From the NCBI GenBank assembly GCA_017480095.1, contig JAFVBG010000001.1:1-49924 (forward strand): DNA of 49,924 nucleotides. The letters are read 5' to 3'. This document shows positions 34,217 to 41,381 of this stretch, one piece after another. A model generated the notes under the pieces. That model was given only the letters and a program-made list of their open reading frames with translations. It was not told the DNA's origin and searched no databases. Every line of letters starts with the position of its first letter. Position 1 is the first letter of the stretch. The DNA comes from Candidatus Saccharimonadota bacterium. Its GTDB lineage: Bacteria > Patescibacteriota > Saccharimonadia > Saccharimonadales > Saccharimonadaceae. A program made the translations under genes and the position numbers.

Positions 34217-34636
34217 ATGATAACATTGTGGACAGATGGAAGTGCTAACCCTAATCCAGGGCCTGGGGGCTATGCCGTGATAGAGGGCGATAAGCCAGTG
34301 GCACTGGGGAGCGAGAAAGAGTCAACTAACATCCGGATGGAAGTGATGGCGCTGATTGCTGCGATGAAATATGCAAATGGCGAGCCCTGCACGATTTATA
34401 CCGATTCGGAGTTTTGGAAAAATGTCTTGACTAAGTGGGCGGAAAAATGGGAGCTTTATGACTGGACGAAAAAAAATGGTGATGAAATTAAAAATCTAGA
34501 GCTGGTGCAGGAGGCCTATGGACTTTATAAACAGGGGAATGTGAATTTGGTTTGGACGAAGGCGCACGTCGGCACGAGAGAGAACGAGCTGGCAGATGTA
34601 TGGGCAAATAAGGCCAGAAAGGGGGCCACATTATGA
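34217..34636 (+). CDS. rnhA: Ribonuclease HI
   Basis: 139 residues. Catalytic residues Asp7 (TDGSANPNPG), Glu42 (NIRMEVMAL), Asp63 (YTDSEF) and Asp127 (ENELADVWAN), plus His117 (KAHVG). It cleaves the RNA strand of RNA-DNA hybrids. It appears leaderless, and its stop overlaps the CYTH gene start (ATGA). Confidence 0.95.
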   Translation: MITLWTDGSANPNPGPGGYAVIEGDKPVALGSEKESTNIRMEVMALIAAMKYANGEPCTIYTDSEFWKNVLTKWAEKWELYDWTKKNGDEIKNLELVQEAYGLYKQGNVNLVWTKAHVGTRENELADVWANKARKGATL

Positions 34637-35172
34637 AAAAAGCAATCGTCAAGACGAAAGTAGCCGACCGGACAATCCTAGACGAGCGGATGCGAGAATT
34701 AGGGTTGGAATTTGGTCCGGTGATTTGGCAACATGACCGAGTTTATTTGCCACGTGGCTACCGTCCGAACATGAATATGCCTCGGATGATTATGCGGACA
34801 GAGATGAAATCGGTAGATGAACCAGCAAAATACTATCTAACTTTGAAGCGTCATATTTCGGATTCGGGGATTGATATTGTGGATCAGACAAGGGTGTCGG
34901 ATTATGTGGAGGCAGTCAATATGATTCACCAGCTAGGGTTTGGCAGTGCGATTGAGGTGTCGAGGCGACGTCAGGCGATGGAGATTGGCGAATCGGCGGT
35001 GATGTATCTGGACGAAATTGAGAAAGTACCAGGGTTTTATCTAAAAATCGAGACAAAGATTGAGGATAATGATAAGGTAACTGAGGTGATGGACGACCTC
35101 AAGCGGACATTGCGATTGTTCGGACAAGATGAGAAATCAGTAGTTCAAGATACATATTCTGATTTAGTATGA
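34633..35172 (+). CDS. CYTH-domain protein (class IV adenylate cyclase/triphosphatase-like)
   Basis: 179 residues with CYTH architecture: N-terminal strand then DERMRELGLEFGPV, substrate-binding YYLTLKRH, and the late signature VMYLDEIEKVPGFYLKIETK followed by a C-terminal helix. CYTH enzymes hydrolyse or cyclise triphosphorylated substrates in a beta-tunnel. The N-terminal ExExK signature is degenerate here (AIVKTKV), removing two metal-binding Glu, so catalysis is uncertain. Translationally coupled to rnhA. Confidence 0.75.
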   Translation: MKKAIVKTKVADRTILDERMRELGLEFGPVIWQHDRVYLPRGYRPNMNMPRMIMRTEMKSVDEPAKYYLTLKRHISDSGIDIVDQTRVSDYVEAVNMIHQLGFGSAIEVSRRRQAMEIGESAVMYLDEIEKVPGFYLKIETKIEDNDKVTEVMDDLKRTLRLFGQDEKSVVQDTYSDLV

Positions 35173-35178
35173 CAAAGT

Positions 35179-35208
35179 GGGACTTTTCTTATTACGAAGA
35201 AAAGTCCC
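35179..35208. terminator. Hairpin after the CYTH gene
   Basis: Perfect 12-bp GGGACTTTTCTT / AAGAAAAGTCCC with loop ATTACG. No T-run follows, so it may act with the next palindrome. Confidence 0.5.
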
Positions 35209-35227
35209 AACGAAAAGAATCGAGTTT

Positions 35228-35264
35228 ATCATAAAAATCAGGCACATGTCCTGATTTTTATGAT
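35228..35264. repeat. 15-bp perfect palindrome abutting the DUF4868 gene promoter
   Basis: Arms 35228-35242 and 35250-35264 (ATCATAAAAATCAGG/CCTGATTTTTATGAT) with centre CACATGT. The last base is the first T of TATAAT (35264-35269). It could be an operator covering the -35 region or an upstream terminator; no good -35 box is visible at 17 nt. Confidence 0.6.
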
Positions 35265-35293
35265 ATAATAAGGGAAACAAGAGAGGATTTGAT

Positions 35294-36391
35294 ATGGACG
35301 ACGGAAAGTCTGAGGAAAAGATTGAATTTGATGTCAAAAATGCGGAAGATGCAGTGGCTGAGGAGCGGGGGAGCGAGATTGCGGCGGCGCGCGAACGAGC
35401 TTTAGAGAGTGGGGATGACCGGTTTGACGTGTTTGCTTGGGCGAACGAAGTCGATGCGATTAAAAATAACGTATCAGTAGAACTGTTTTTGTTTAATAAG
35501 AACTATACGCCGTATAAAGTGCGTTATTCGGACGGGCTGACGAACTCCGTAAAAGCAGTCTTTATGAACGAAGCGGTGAAGTTTATCATCGAGGGAGCAG
35601 ATAAAGGGCTGGAGTGTCGGGAATACGAGCGGAGCGACGGGGAAGAAAAGGTGATTTACCGGACAAAGTTGCCACGCGTAGGGCGAGCAGAAACGTTGAT
35701 TCATCTGATTGAAAATGAATATAAAGACATCGACTTTTTCACCGACAACGAATACGAGTTTAAGAAGATTAAGGGGATTATCGCTAAGTTTTCCTACCCA
35801 GATGCACAAAATGGGGGGATGAAAGGGTTCTACATTGCCAAGGGTTTAGCGGCGAGTGCGGCGCTGAAGTCTGGCGCGAGCTGGGAGCTGAACGGAGAGA
35901 GCTTTGAGCCGTTTTCGGCGGAGCTGGCGATTCGGATGCCGGATGACAACCAGGTGGCGATTATTGGCGAAGACGTGGTGATTTTCAACCAGACGAAGTT
36001 TGAGGCACTGTTCCAGTATGATTATAAATCACAGGTGATTGCCGAGGAAAAAGCGAAGGAACTAACCGAGAAATACAAACTCAGCTTTTCCGAAGGTTTG
36101 ACGCTAGATGCGCTTTTGCAAGATAAGAAGCCGATTCTGAAGAAAGTGCAGGCGATGGTGGTAGAGGAAGAGATGAGCCAAGAGCAGGTGATTGACTATG
36201 CCGACCAGATGCAACTAGAGCTGATGACGGACGACGATGGCTCGATTATTATCATGGACGATAAAGACCTCTCGATGTTTGTGAACTTGGTGAACGAAGA
36301 TTATTACGTTTCGCCGGTGAATGGGCGTAGATATGAGATTAAGAGCAAAAAATTATTGGAGGATGCTGAGGGGGAACCACCTAGGGGGTAG
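35294..36391 (+). CDS. DUF4868 / KwaB-like protein
   Basis: 365 residues, soluble. The middle VVIFNQTKFEALFQYDYKSQV, the C-terminal VNEDYYVSPVNGRRYEIKSKK and the long helical part between them match the DUF4868 pattern of KwaB, the cytoplasmic partner of the membrane sensor KwaA in the Kiwa anti-phage system. KwaA (small four-helix membrane protein) is not adjacent, so this is an orphan member. An N-terminal acidic extension (about residues 1-45) is extra. GAGAGGA precedes the ATG. Assignment is from memory of the family. Confidence 0.65.
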   Translation: MDDGKSEEKIEFDVKNAEDAVAEERGSEIAAARERALESGDDRFDVFAWANEVDAIKNNVSVELFLFNKNYTPYKVRYSDGLTNSVKAVFMNEAVKFIIEGADKGLECREYERSDGEEKVIYRTKLPRVGRAETLIHLIENEYKDIDFFTDNEYEFKKIKGIIAKFSYPDAQNGGMKGFYIAKGLAASAALKSGASWELNGESFEPFSAELAIRMPDDNQVAIIGEDVVIFNQTKFEALFQYDYKSQVIAEEKAKELTEKYKLSFSEGLTLDALLQDKKPILKKVQAMVVEEEMSQEQVIDYADQMQLELMTDDDGSIIIMDDKDLSMFVNLVNEDYYVSPVNGRRYEIKSKKLLEDAEGEPPRG

Positions 36392-36519
36392 TTCAAATTA
36401 AAACCGTCAATCTTAGCATTTTTCCAGAATTAAGTTAACCAGGCGGAAATAGAGGATTTTTAATGAACTCTTTTAGGGGTTTACTTTTTCTGAAATTTTT
36501 GGTATAATAAGCGATAATT

Positions 36520-36861
36520 ATGAGTAAAACAGATCTACATCCTAAGGATTACCGTTTCGTGGTCTTTTCCGATGAGGCTGCAGGCTTTTCGTTCCTGACT
36601 CGTTCCACTGCACAAAGTGAAGAGACTATCAAGTGGACTGATGGCAACGAATATCCTCTAGTCAAGGTTCAGATTTCTTCTGCTTCTCACCCATTCTTCA
36701 CTGGCGAAGAGAAGATTATCGATACCGAAGGTCGCGTAGATCGCTTCAAGGCTCGCGCTGCTAAGGCTGCCGCGCTTAAGAGCTCTCTTGGCAATAAGGC
36801 GAAGAAAGCTGAAAAAGAGGCGATTCGCAAAGCGGAAAAAGCTGAAAAGGCAAACGCTTAA
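36520..36861 (+). CDS. rpmE2: 50S ribosomal protein L31 type B
   Basis: 113 residues. [54 protein letters not shown] and [12 protein letters not shown] follow bL31 type B, without the zinc CxxC of type A. A Lys/Ala-rich C-terminal extension of about 30 residues is added. TATAAT (36503-36508) leaves 11 nt to the ATG with no Shine-Dalgarno. Terminator at 36881-36909. 36392-36502 upstream holds nothing recognised. Confidence 0.93.
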   Translation: MSKTDLHPKDYRFVVFSDEAAGFSFLTRSTAQSEETIKWTDGNEYPLVKVQISSASHPFFTGEEKIIDTEGRVDRFKARAAKAAALKSSLGNKAKKAEKEAIRKAEKAEKANA

Positions 36862-36880
36862 TCTATTATTAGGCCAAGTA

Positions 36881-36909
36881 AAAATCTCCTCGTCATCGAG
36901 GAGATTTTT
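36881..36909 (+). terminator. Terminator after rpmE2
   Basis: AAAATCTCCTCG-TCAT-CGAGGAGATTTTT. Self-complementary, so it also serves the convergent gene. Confidence 0.8.
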
Positions 36910-36924
36910 GTGGGCTCTTTTCTA

Positions 36925-37611
36925 TTATTTAAAGATAATCAGTGCAATCAGAGACAAGATTGCAAATACCCAAGCAGCAATTGCATTTTTAGTATTGTAA
37001 GGATGCGGATTATAGACACGGATAACTGTTGCTGCTACTGCGAAGCCGACACAGACGATTCTCGCGAAGAGTGCCACGGTATTGATGCGACTTAGAATCA
37101 TCAAAACGGTATTGTAAATTTCTGAACTACTAAACTGGTTTGAAAACTGGTTGACAATGAAGTTCACTACTGCGACTACGATAGTCAAAATTGCGAGATA
37201 GGCAAACGCGCGCGCCACACTATTACTGATGACAAGGGGGGTCTTATAGGTCTGCTTTGCTGGGTCGCCAGTCTGTGCTTGCTGCTCTGGCGGAATCGCT
37301 GGAGTCGGCTGTGCTGCCATCTGTTCGGACACCGTCTGAGCCTGTGCTACTTGCTGGGCTTGCACACCAGCTTGCTGTGCCATCTGAATCTGGGCTGAAA
37401 GCTGAGGCGTATTGTAATCATTCAAGCCCCCCTGCACTGGCTCGATAATCGGTTGTATTGGAGTGCTTTGGTTGTTCTGGACTGGAGCAGGTTGCTGATT
37501 AGGGTCGTATGCCGGCTGTTGCTGCTGCATCAGATATGGATCTTGCGGAACATTCGGGTCAACCGCACGTGGCGGAGGACCAACATAAGTATTTTGATCT
37601 TGTGGATTCAT
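36925..37611 (-). CDS. Pro/Gln-rich membrane protein of unknown function
   Basis: 228 residues. The first 120 are disordered and rich in Pro, Gln and Ala (for example YLMQQQQPAYDPNQQPAPVQ). Three hydrophobic segments follow (about 136-153, 166-190 and 208-228), the last at the very C-terminus. No catalytic motif or known family. A minus-strand TATAAT (37627-37622) leaves 10 nt to the ATG. Confidence 0.75.
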   Translation of the reverse strand: MNPQDQNTYVGPPPRAVDPNVPQDPYLMQQQQPAYDPNQQPAPVQNNQSTPIQPIIEPVQGGLNDYNTPQLSAQIQMAQQAGVQAQQVAQAQTVSEQMAAQPTPAIPPEQQAQTGDPAKQTYKTPLVISNSVARAFAYLAILTIVVAVVNFIVNQFSNQFSSSEIYNTVLMILSRINTVALFARIVCVGFAVAATVIRVYNPHPYNTKNAIAAWVFAILSLIALIIFK

Positions 37612-37693
37612 CTTGAGACCAATTATACACCAATTTATCTCAAAATGCTAGTGCTAATTAGAAAAAGTAAACCCCTAAATATAGCTTCATCTC

Positions 37694-37722
37694 TTGCATA
37701 AAATCAAGAGGCATGGTATAAT
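37694..37722 (+). promoter_or_regulatory. Promoter of rpsB
   Basis: TTGCAT (37694-37699), 17-nt spacer, TATAAT (37717-37722). Confidence 0.8.
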
Positions 37723-37744
37723 AGCCGTATAATAATTTTAATGA

Positions 37745-37808
37745 AACAGCGACATACTGTTTTCCTGGGAGTTAGCCTTGGTTGTATGTCGCAGTGAGAA
37801 AGGAAAAC
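37745..37808 (+). promoter_or_regulatory. Structured rpsB leader
   Basis: GCGACATAC (37749-37757) pairs with GTATGTCGC (37784-37792), enclosing CTGGGAGTTAGCCTTGG. The Shine-Dalgarno AAAGGAA comes right after. S2 autoregulates rpsB through leader RNA in several phyla; that this leader does so is inference. Confidence 0.5.
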
Positions 37809-38492
37809 ATGTCTGTAGATGTTGACATGAAGGCCTTGCTAGAGGCTGGTGCCCATTTCGGTCACAAATCTAGCCGTTGGCACCCAAAGATGGCGCAGTA
37901 TATCCATAGTCGTCGGGATGGTGCACATATTATTAACTTGGAGAAGACTGTCGAAGCTCTCGATACAGCTTTGCCAAAATTGACCGAGCTAGCAAAGAGC
38001 GGTAAGAAAATCCTCTTCGTCGGTACAAAGAAACAGGTCAAGGAAATCGTCAAGGAAGCTGCAGAATCTGTTGAGATGCCATACGTCACTGTGCGTTGGG
38101 TAGGCGGTACTCTGACTAACGTTGAAACTGTCAACCGCCAGATCAAGAAGGTAAAAGACCTCGAACGTCGCATGGCTTCTGGTGAGCTAGAGAATCGCTA
38201 CTCCAAGCTTGAAGTTCAGCGTTTCCAAGAGGAGATTGATGTCCTTAACGAGCGTTATGGTGGCATCAAAGACATGACTGAGCAGCCAGCTGCAATCTTT
38301 GTCGTGGACTGCCCAGAAGACAAGAATGCCATCAAAGAGGCCAAGACTTTGAACATTCCAGTTTATGCGATTGTCGATACCAACGTCGATCCAACTCCTG
38401 TAGATTACGTGATTCCAGCTAACGATGATTCTGTCAAGGCAATCAAGCTGATTCTTGGCTACGTAACTGAAGCTATCAAAGCCGGCAAGTAA
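37809..38492 (+). CDS. rpsB: 30S ribosomal protein S2
   Basis: 227 residues. LLEAGAHFGHKSSRWHPKMA, HIINLEKTVEALD, VTVRWVGGTLTNVETV and the C-terminal IFVVDCPEDKNAIKEAKTL with VIPANDDSVKAIKLIL are bS2/uS2 signatures. The upstream in-frame ATG (37782) lies inside the leader stem; ATG 37809 with AAAGGAA in front is chosen. It pairs with tsf downstream, as in most bacteria, but an element with a terminator-like arm separates them. Confidence 0.95.
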   Translation: MSVDVDMKALLEAGAHFGHKSSRWHPKMAQYIHSRRDGAHIINLEKTVEALDTALPKLTELAKSGKKILFVGTKKQVKEIVKEAAESVEMPYVTVRWVGGTLTNVETVNRQIKKVKDLERRMASGELENRYSKLEVQRFQEEIDVLNERYGGIKDMTEQPAAIFVVDCPEDKNAIKEAKTLNIPVYAIVDTNVDPTPVDYVIPANDDSVKAIKLILGYVTEAIKAGK

Positions 38493-38609
38493 AAACGCAT
38501 GAGAGAGCGAACTTCTTCTTCAGCAGGTGCGCTCCTCCCTCACGGCACGCCAAGTGCCGCTCGGTCCGGTGCTCCTGCTTCATTGAATTTCATCTCTCTC
38601 AAGCATTTT
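38492..38609. repeat. Palindromic element D (type I core) between rpsB and tsf
   Basis: Outer arms 38492-38515 and 38585-38609 pair almost fully (GCATGAGAGAG with CTCTCTCAAGC) and end in ATTTTAT. The core is CTTCAGCAGGTGCG, apical CGGCAC-GCCAA-GTGCCG, GTGCTCCTGCTTCATTGAAT. The apex differs from copies B and C by compensated base pairs (C-G for T-A), so the hairpin is conserved. Confidence 0.8.
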
Positions 38610-38636
38610 ATAGTATAATTTAAATAAGGAGAAAAA

Positions 38637-39227
38637 ATGGCAAAGATTGATATTGCTCAGATTAAAAAGCTAAAAGAGCTCTCTGGCGTGGGCTTGACCG
38701 ACGCTAAGAATGCGCTCGTTGAGGCGGATGGCGACTTCGATAAGGCTCTTGAGGCTATGCGCAAGAAGGGCTTGACCAAGGCTGAGAAACGCGGCGACCG
38801 TGAAACTCGTGAAGGCTTGATCGATTCTTACATCCACGATGGTCGGATTGGTGCAATTATCGAGGTAAACTGCGAGACTAGCTTCGTAGCAAAGACTGAT
38901 GAGTTTAAAGATCTGGCACACAAGTTGGCTATGCAGGTAGCTTCGATGGCGCCACTCTATGTCTCGATGGAAGATATTCCAGAAGACATAAAGGCGGCCA
39001 AGCTTAAAGAGCTAGAAGAGAACTTTAAGGGCCCAGAAAAGATGAAAGATCAGATTCTGGAAGGTCAGATAAAGAAGGCCTTTATCGAGAAAGTCCTGCT
39101 CGAACAGCCATATATTTTGGACGACACCAAGACCGTAGCTGAGTTTATCAAAGATTCGATCGCGAAGACTGGTGAGAATATCACCGTGCGTCAGTTTAAG
39201 CGTATCGAGCTTGGCGTAACAGAATAA
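38637..39227 (+). CDS. tsf: Translation elongation factor Ts
   Basis: 196 residues. The N-terminal UBA-like IKKLKELSGVGLTDAKNALVEADGDFDKALE and the EF-Tu-contacting IEVNCETSFVAKTDEFKDLA segment are clear. It is a short EF-Ts with one reduced core domain. It recycles EF-Tu-GDP. AAGGAGAAAA precedes the ATG, and TATAAT is at 38614-38619. Confidence 0.95.
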   Translation: MAKIDIAQIKKLKELSGVGLTDAKNALVEADGDFDKALEAMRKKGLTKAEKRGDRETREGLIDSYIHDGRIGAIIEVNCETSFVAKTDEFKDLAHKLAMQVASMAPLYVSMEDIPEDIKAAKLKELEENFKGPEKMKDQILEGQIKKAFIEKVLLEQPYILDDTKTVAEFIKDSIAKTGENITVRQFKRIELGVTE

Positions 39228-39232
39228 AAAAC

Positions 39233-39256
39233 TAGACCCTTCGGGGTCTATTTTTT
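39233..39256. terminator. Bidirectional terminator between tsf and tRNA-Lys
   Basis: TAGACCC-TTCG-GGGTCTA followed by six T on the plus strand and by TTTTTT-type bases on the minus strand. Confidence 0.85.
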
Positions 39257-39262
39257 GTTGCT

Positions 39263-39339
39263 TGGTGAGCCGGGAGAGGCTCGAACTCTCGACACCGGGC
39301 TTAAAAGGCCCGTGCTCTAACCTACTGAGCTACCGGCCC
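39263..39339 (-). tRNA. tRNA-Lys(TTT)
   Basis: Minus strand: acceptor GGGCCGG/CCGGCTC, anticodon stem CGGGC/GCCCG with loop CTTTTAA (anticodon TTT), T arm AGTTCGAGCCT, encoded CCA. Confidence 0.97.
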
Positions 39340-39360
39340 ACATTTTTATGGACTTTATTC

Positions 39361-39389
39361 ATTATATCACAAGTTTACATTAAAATCAA
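39361..39389 (-). promoter_or_regulatory. Promoter of tRNA-Lys
   Basis: Minus strand: TTGATT (39389-39384), 17-nt spacer, TATAAT (39366-39361). Confidence 0.8.
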
Positions 39390-39444
39390 GGTATTAATTA
39401 AGCTATAATTAGCCGGAAAGTCAATAGTAAATTGTTCGGCGAGG

Positions 39445-39476
39445 TGTTCGGTTTTGAATCCAGTCTAAACCGAACA
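39445..39476. repeat. 10-bp inverted repeat
   Basis: TGTTCGGTTT (39445-39454) / AAACCGAACA (39467-39476), in the 650-bp region upstream of rsmH. TGTTCGG also occurs at 39433. Role unknown. Confidence 0.5.
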
Positions 39477-39519
39477 GTCAAAACTAGCAGAAACAACAGG
39501 GAAACAGGGGAGAATTGAG

Positions 39520-39546
39520 AGTTTTCCACAGGACTTGTGGAAAACT
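39520..39546. repeat. Palindrome with two DnaA-box-like halves
   Basis: AGTTTTCCACA (39520-39530) / TGTGGAAAACT (39536-39546). Each half contains TTTTCCACA, one base from the TTATCCACA DnaA box. With only one such pair and no dnaA nearby, an origin cannot be claimed. Confidence 0.45.
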
Positions 39547-39588
39547 TTTGAAATTGCAAAAAAGTGGCGAAAAATGTGAAAAAAGCAC

Positions 39589-39617
39589 TTGCATTATTTT
39601 TGATATTGGTTTATACT
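39589..39617 (+). promoter_or_regulatory. Promoter upstream of the division cluster
   Basis: TTGCAT (39589-39594), 17-nt spacer, TATACT (39612-39617). It would give a leader of about 370 nt before rsmH. That stretch contains a 30-codon ORF (39657-39749, MKQPKTETTAFWHRT...) without a Shine-Dalgarno and a TATCAC/GTGATA hairpin; no mraZ gene is present. Confidence 0.6.
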
Positions 39618-39970
39618 AAGGACAGTGAACAATAAAAACAAAAAGCTCACAGAACAATGAAACAGCCTAAGACCGAAACGACCGCTTTTTGGCACAGAAC
39701 ATTAATAACGTTTGAGATTGGCTTACTAGGAGTTTTGACGCGGGTTTAGGATACTCGAAAGCAAAACCGCAGGTACTTTTTCGAAAACACCTCCCAATTA
39801 ACTCTAATGTAAACAACCATACGCATTAAGTCTCTCAACTATCACGATATGAGTCAGCTCCAAGTTGGCAGATTGTGATAACATTTGATGTGTATGAAAA
39901 AACTAAACAAAAATCAAACCAAAAACAAACACGGCAAAATTTCTAGTAAAGCAATCTCAAACAATGGAAG

Positions 39971-39993
39971 ATATGATATAATATATATCATAT
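39971..39993. promoter_or_regulatory. Palindromic operator-like site over the rsmH -10 box
   Basis: Arms ATATGATATA / TATATCATAT around ATA, ending just before ATG 39994. TATAAT (39977-39982) lies inside it, leaving 11 nt to the ATG. A dimeric regulator binding here would block transcription; no regulator is identified. Confidence 0.5.
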
Positions 39994-40908
39994 ATGACGA
40001 CACTACATAATCCAGTGTTATTGTCAGAAGTCATTGCAACCCTGAATCCTCAGCGTGGAGAGTCGTATCTAGACCTCACGGCTGGTTACGCAGGGCATGC
40101 AAGTTCGATTTTGGCGGCAACGCAGAATCATAAAGGCGCGACTCTAGTAGATCGCGACGAATATGCTGTCGAGTTTTTGCGGGCGAAGTATCAAGGTGAT
40201 GAAGCTCCAGAGATTTTGCATAGGGATTTTTATGGCGCTACGCTGCTTCAGATTGAGTGTGGAAAGACTTATGACATGATACTTGCAGATTTTGGAGTGT
40301 CATCTCCGCAGCTAGACAATGCAGAGCGAGGATTCTCTTTCTCAAAAGATGGACCGCTGGATATGCGCATGGATCGTAGCCAGAAACTGTCGGCAGAAAC
40401 CATCGTGAACCGGTGGGGAATGTCTGATTTGGTCGAAATCTTTGAAAAATATGGAGAAATGAGCTCAGGCTTTGCAAGGAAAGTCGCAAGAGAAATCGTC
40501 CTTCATCGTCCGTTTCATGGGACACTGGAGCTGGCAGAACGAATCAAGGGGAATGCTAGACATTCTAAGGTTCATCCCGCCACGAAAGCTTTTCAGGCGA
40601 TACGCATCGTAGTGAACGACGAGCTCGGTGAAATCGAGAGAACTCTGCCGCTGCTACCAAAACTACTGAATCCCGGTGGTAGGGTGGCGATTATCACTTT
40701 TCATAGTCTAGAAGATCGGCTGGTGAAAGATTATTTCAAGGAGGCTTCGAGCCTGGGTGAAGAATCTGAGCTGGAAATTGTCAATAAGACGCCGATTGTT
40801 GCGGGGAGTGAGGAGTTAGTTATCAACCCGCGCGCACGCTCCGCGAAACTACGGGTTGCTACTAAAAAAGTCCACCTTAGCGATTTTTCGCGCTCGCTCG
40901 CCAAATAG
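39994..40908 (+). CDS. rsmH: 16S rRNA (cytosine1402-N4)-methyltransferase RsmH
   Basis: 304 residues. HNPVLLSEVIATLNP, LDLTAGYAGHASSIL (SAM motif), MILADFGVSSPQLDNAERGFSF, GPLDMRMD and the C-terminal PGGRVAIITFHSLEDRLVKDYF with NPRARSAKLRVA are diagnostic. The target C1402 is 3 nt from the altered base 1399 of this organism's 16S rRNA. The last about 15 codons lie in palindromic element G2, giving a variable tail KKVHLSDFSRSLAK. It is the first gene of the division cluster; no Shine-Dalgarno. Confidence 0.95.
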   Translation: MTTLHNPVLLSEVIATLNPQRGESYLDLTAGYAGHASSILAATQNHKGATLVDRDEYAVEFLRAKYQGDEAPEILHRDFYGATLLQIECGKTYDMILADFGVSSPQLDNAERGFSFSKDGPLDMRMDRSQKLSAETIVNRWGMSDLVEIFEKYGEMSSGFARKVAREIVLHRPFHGTLELAERIKGNARHSKVHPATKAFQAIRIVVNDELGEIERTLPLLPKLLNPGGRVAIITFHSLEDRLVKDYFKEASSLGEESELEIVNKTPIVAGSEELVINPRARSAKLRVATKKVHLSDFSRSLAK

Positions 40909-40950
40909 GCGCGCTTCGCACGAAGAAATCACTAATCTGAACGTTTTTAG
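40862..40950. repeat. Palindromic element G2 (type II core) at the 3' end of rsmH
   Basis: Arms of about 28 nt (40862-40890 and 40921-40950) pair with few mismatches. The centre CGCTCGCTCGCCAAATAGG followed by CGCGCTTCGC matches element G1 at all but one or two positions. The left arm and centre are translated as the RsmH C-terminus and supply its stop codon. Confidence 0.75.
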
Positions 40951-41012
40951 CTATGCAACGTGCACGCGATTGATAAAAATAAAAACAAAATAAACAAAAA
41001 GGAGGGCTAAAT

Positions 41013-41078
41013 ATGCCACGTCAAATCATTGTTGCGAACAAATCTCGCGCACAGAAAATCAAGGTCCACTTCCGCTAG
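41013..41078 (+). CDS. 21-aa basic micro-ORF between rsmH and ftsL
   Basis: Starts MPRQIIVANK and ends KIKVHFR, with net charge about +6. A very strong Shine-Dalgarno AAGGAGGG (40999-41006) sits at good spacing, better than that of most genes here, which is the main evidence for translation. It could be a tiny ribosome-associated protein or a leader peptide for the structured RNA that follows. I do not recognise it. Confidence 0.55.
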   Translation: MPRQIIVANKSRAQKIKVHFR

Positions 41079-41128
41079 GAGTCGATTAGGTATGCGCGCA
41101 CGATTTGCAACTTATCGATAAAACCATA

Positions 41129-41336
41129 ATCCCTCGCTAGTGCCAAACTAGCAGGGACCACATGGAGGGAAACCTCCACCAATTCAAAATGGTTTTTACA
41201 TTAGACCAAGAGTGTTTTCAAAAAATATATGACCTTCCCGGAGCGGCCTGAAGTTACTTATAGCACTGCTTCAGATAACCGCTCTGGCCTTATGAGCTAA
41301 ACAACCGAGTAGGTTGGGCAGCCCATCCATTTTGAC
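41129..41336 (+). ncRNA. Structured region between micro-ORF and ftsL, unknown RNA
   Basis: No ORF. Helices visible in order: CCCTCGCTAGT/ACTAGCAGGG hairpin, TGGAGG-GAAA-CCTCCA with a GNRA-type loop, a long-range pair TCAAAATGG/CCATTTTGA closing the 3' half, and inside it GAGCGG/CCGCTC stacked on CTGAAG/CTTCAG and a TGGG-CAG-CCCA hairpin. It lacks tmRNA and RNase P consensus blocks. It may be a leader element controlling ftsL-ftsI or a separate small RNA. Confidence 0.45.
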
Positions 41337-41381
41337 ACATTAAATATAAAAGACAAAGATAAACAGGAAAAGCTAAAGCAA

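Noticed and set aside
39520-39546. Replication origin
   Set aside because: Only two imperfect DnaA-like boxes in one palindrome, no clear unwinding region and no dnaA nearby.
41079-41381. tmRNA or RNase P RNA
   Set aside because: No tRNA-like ends, no T-arm, and none of the RNase P conserved blocks (such as GAGGAAAGUCC).
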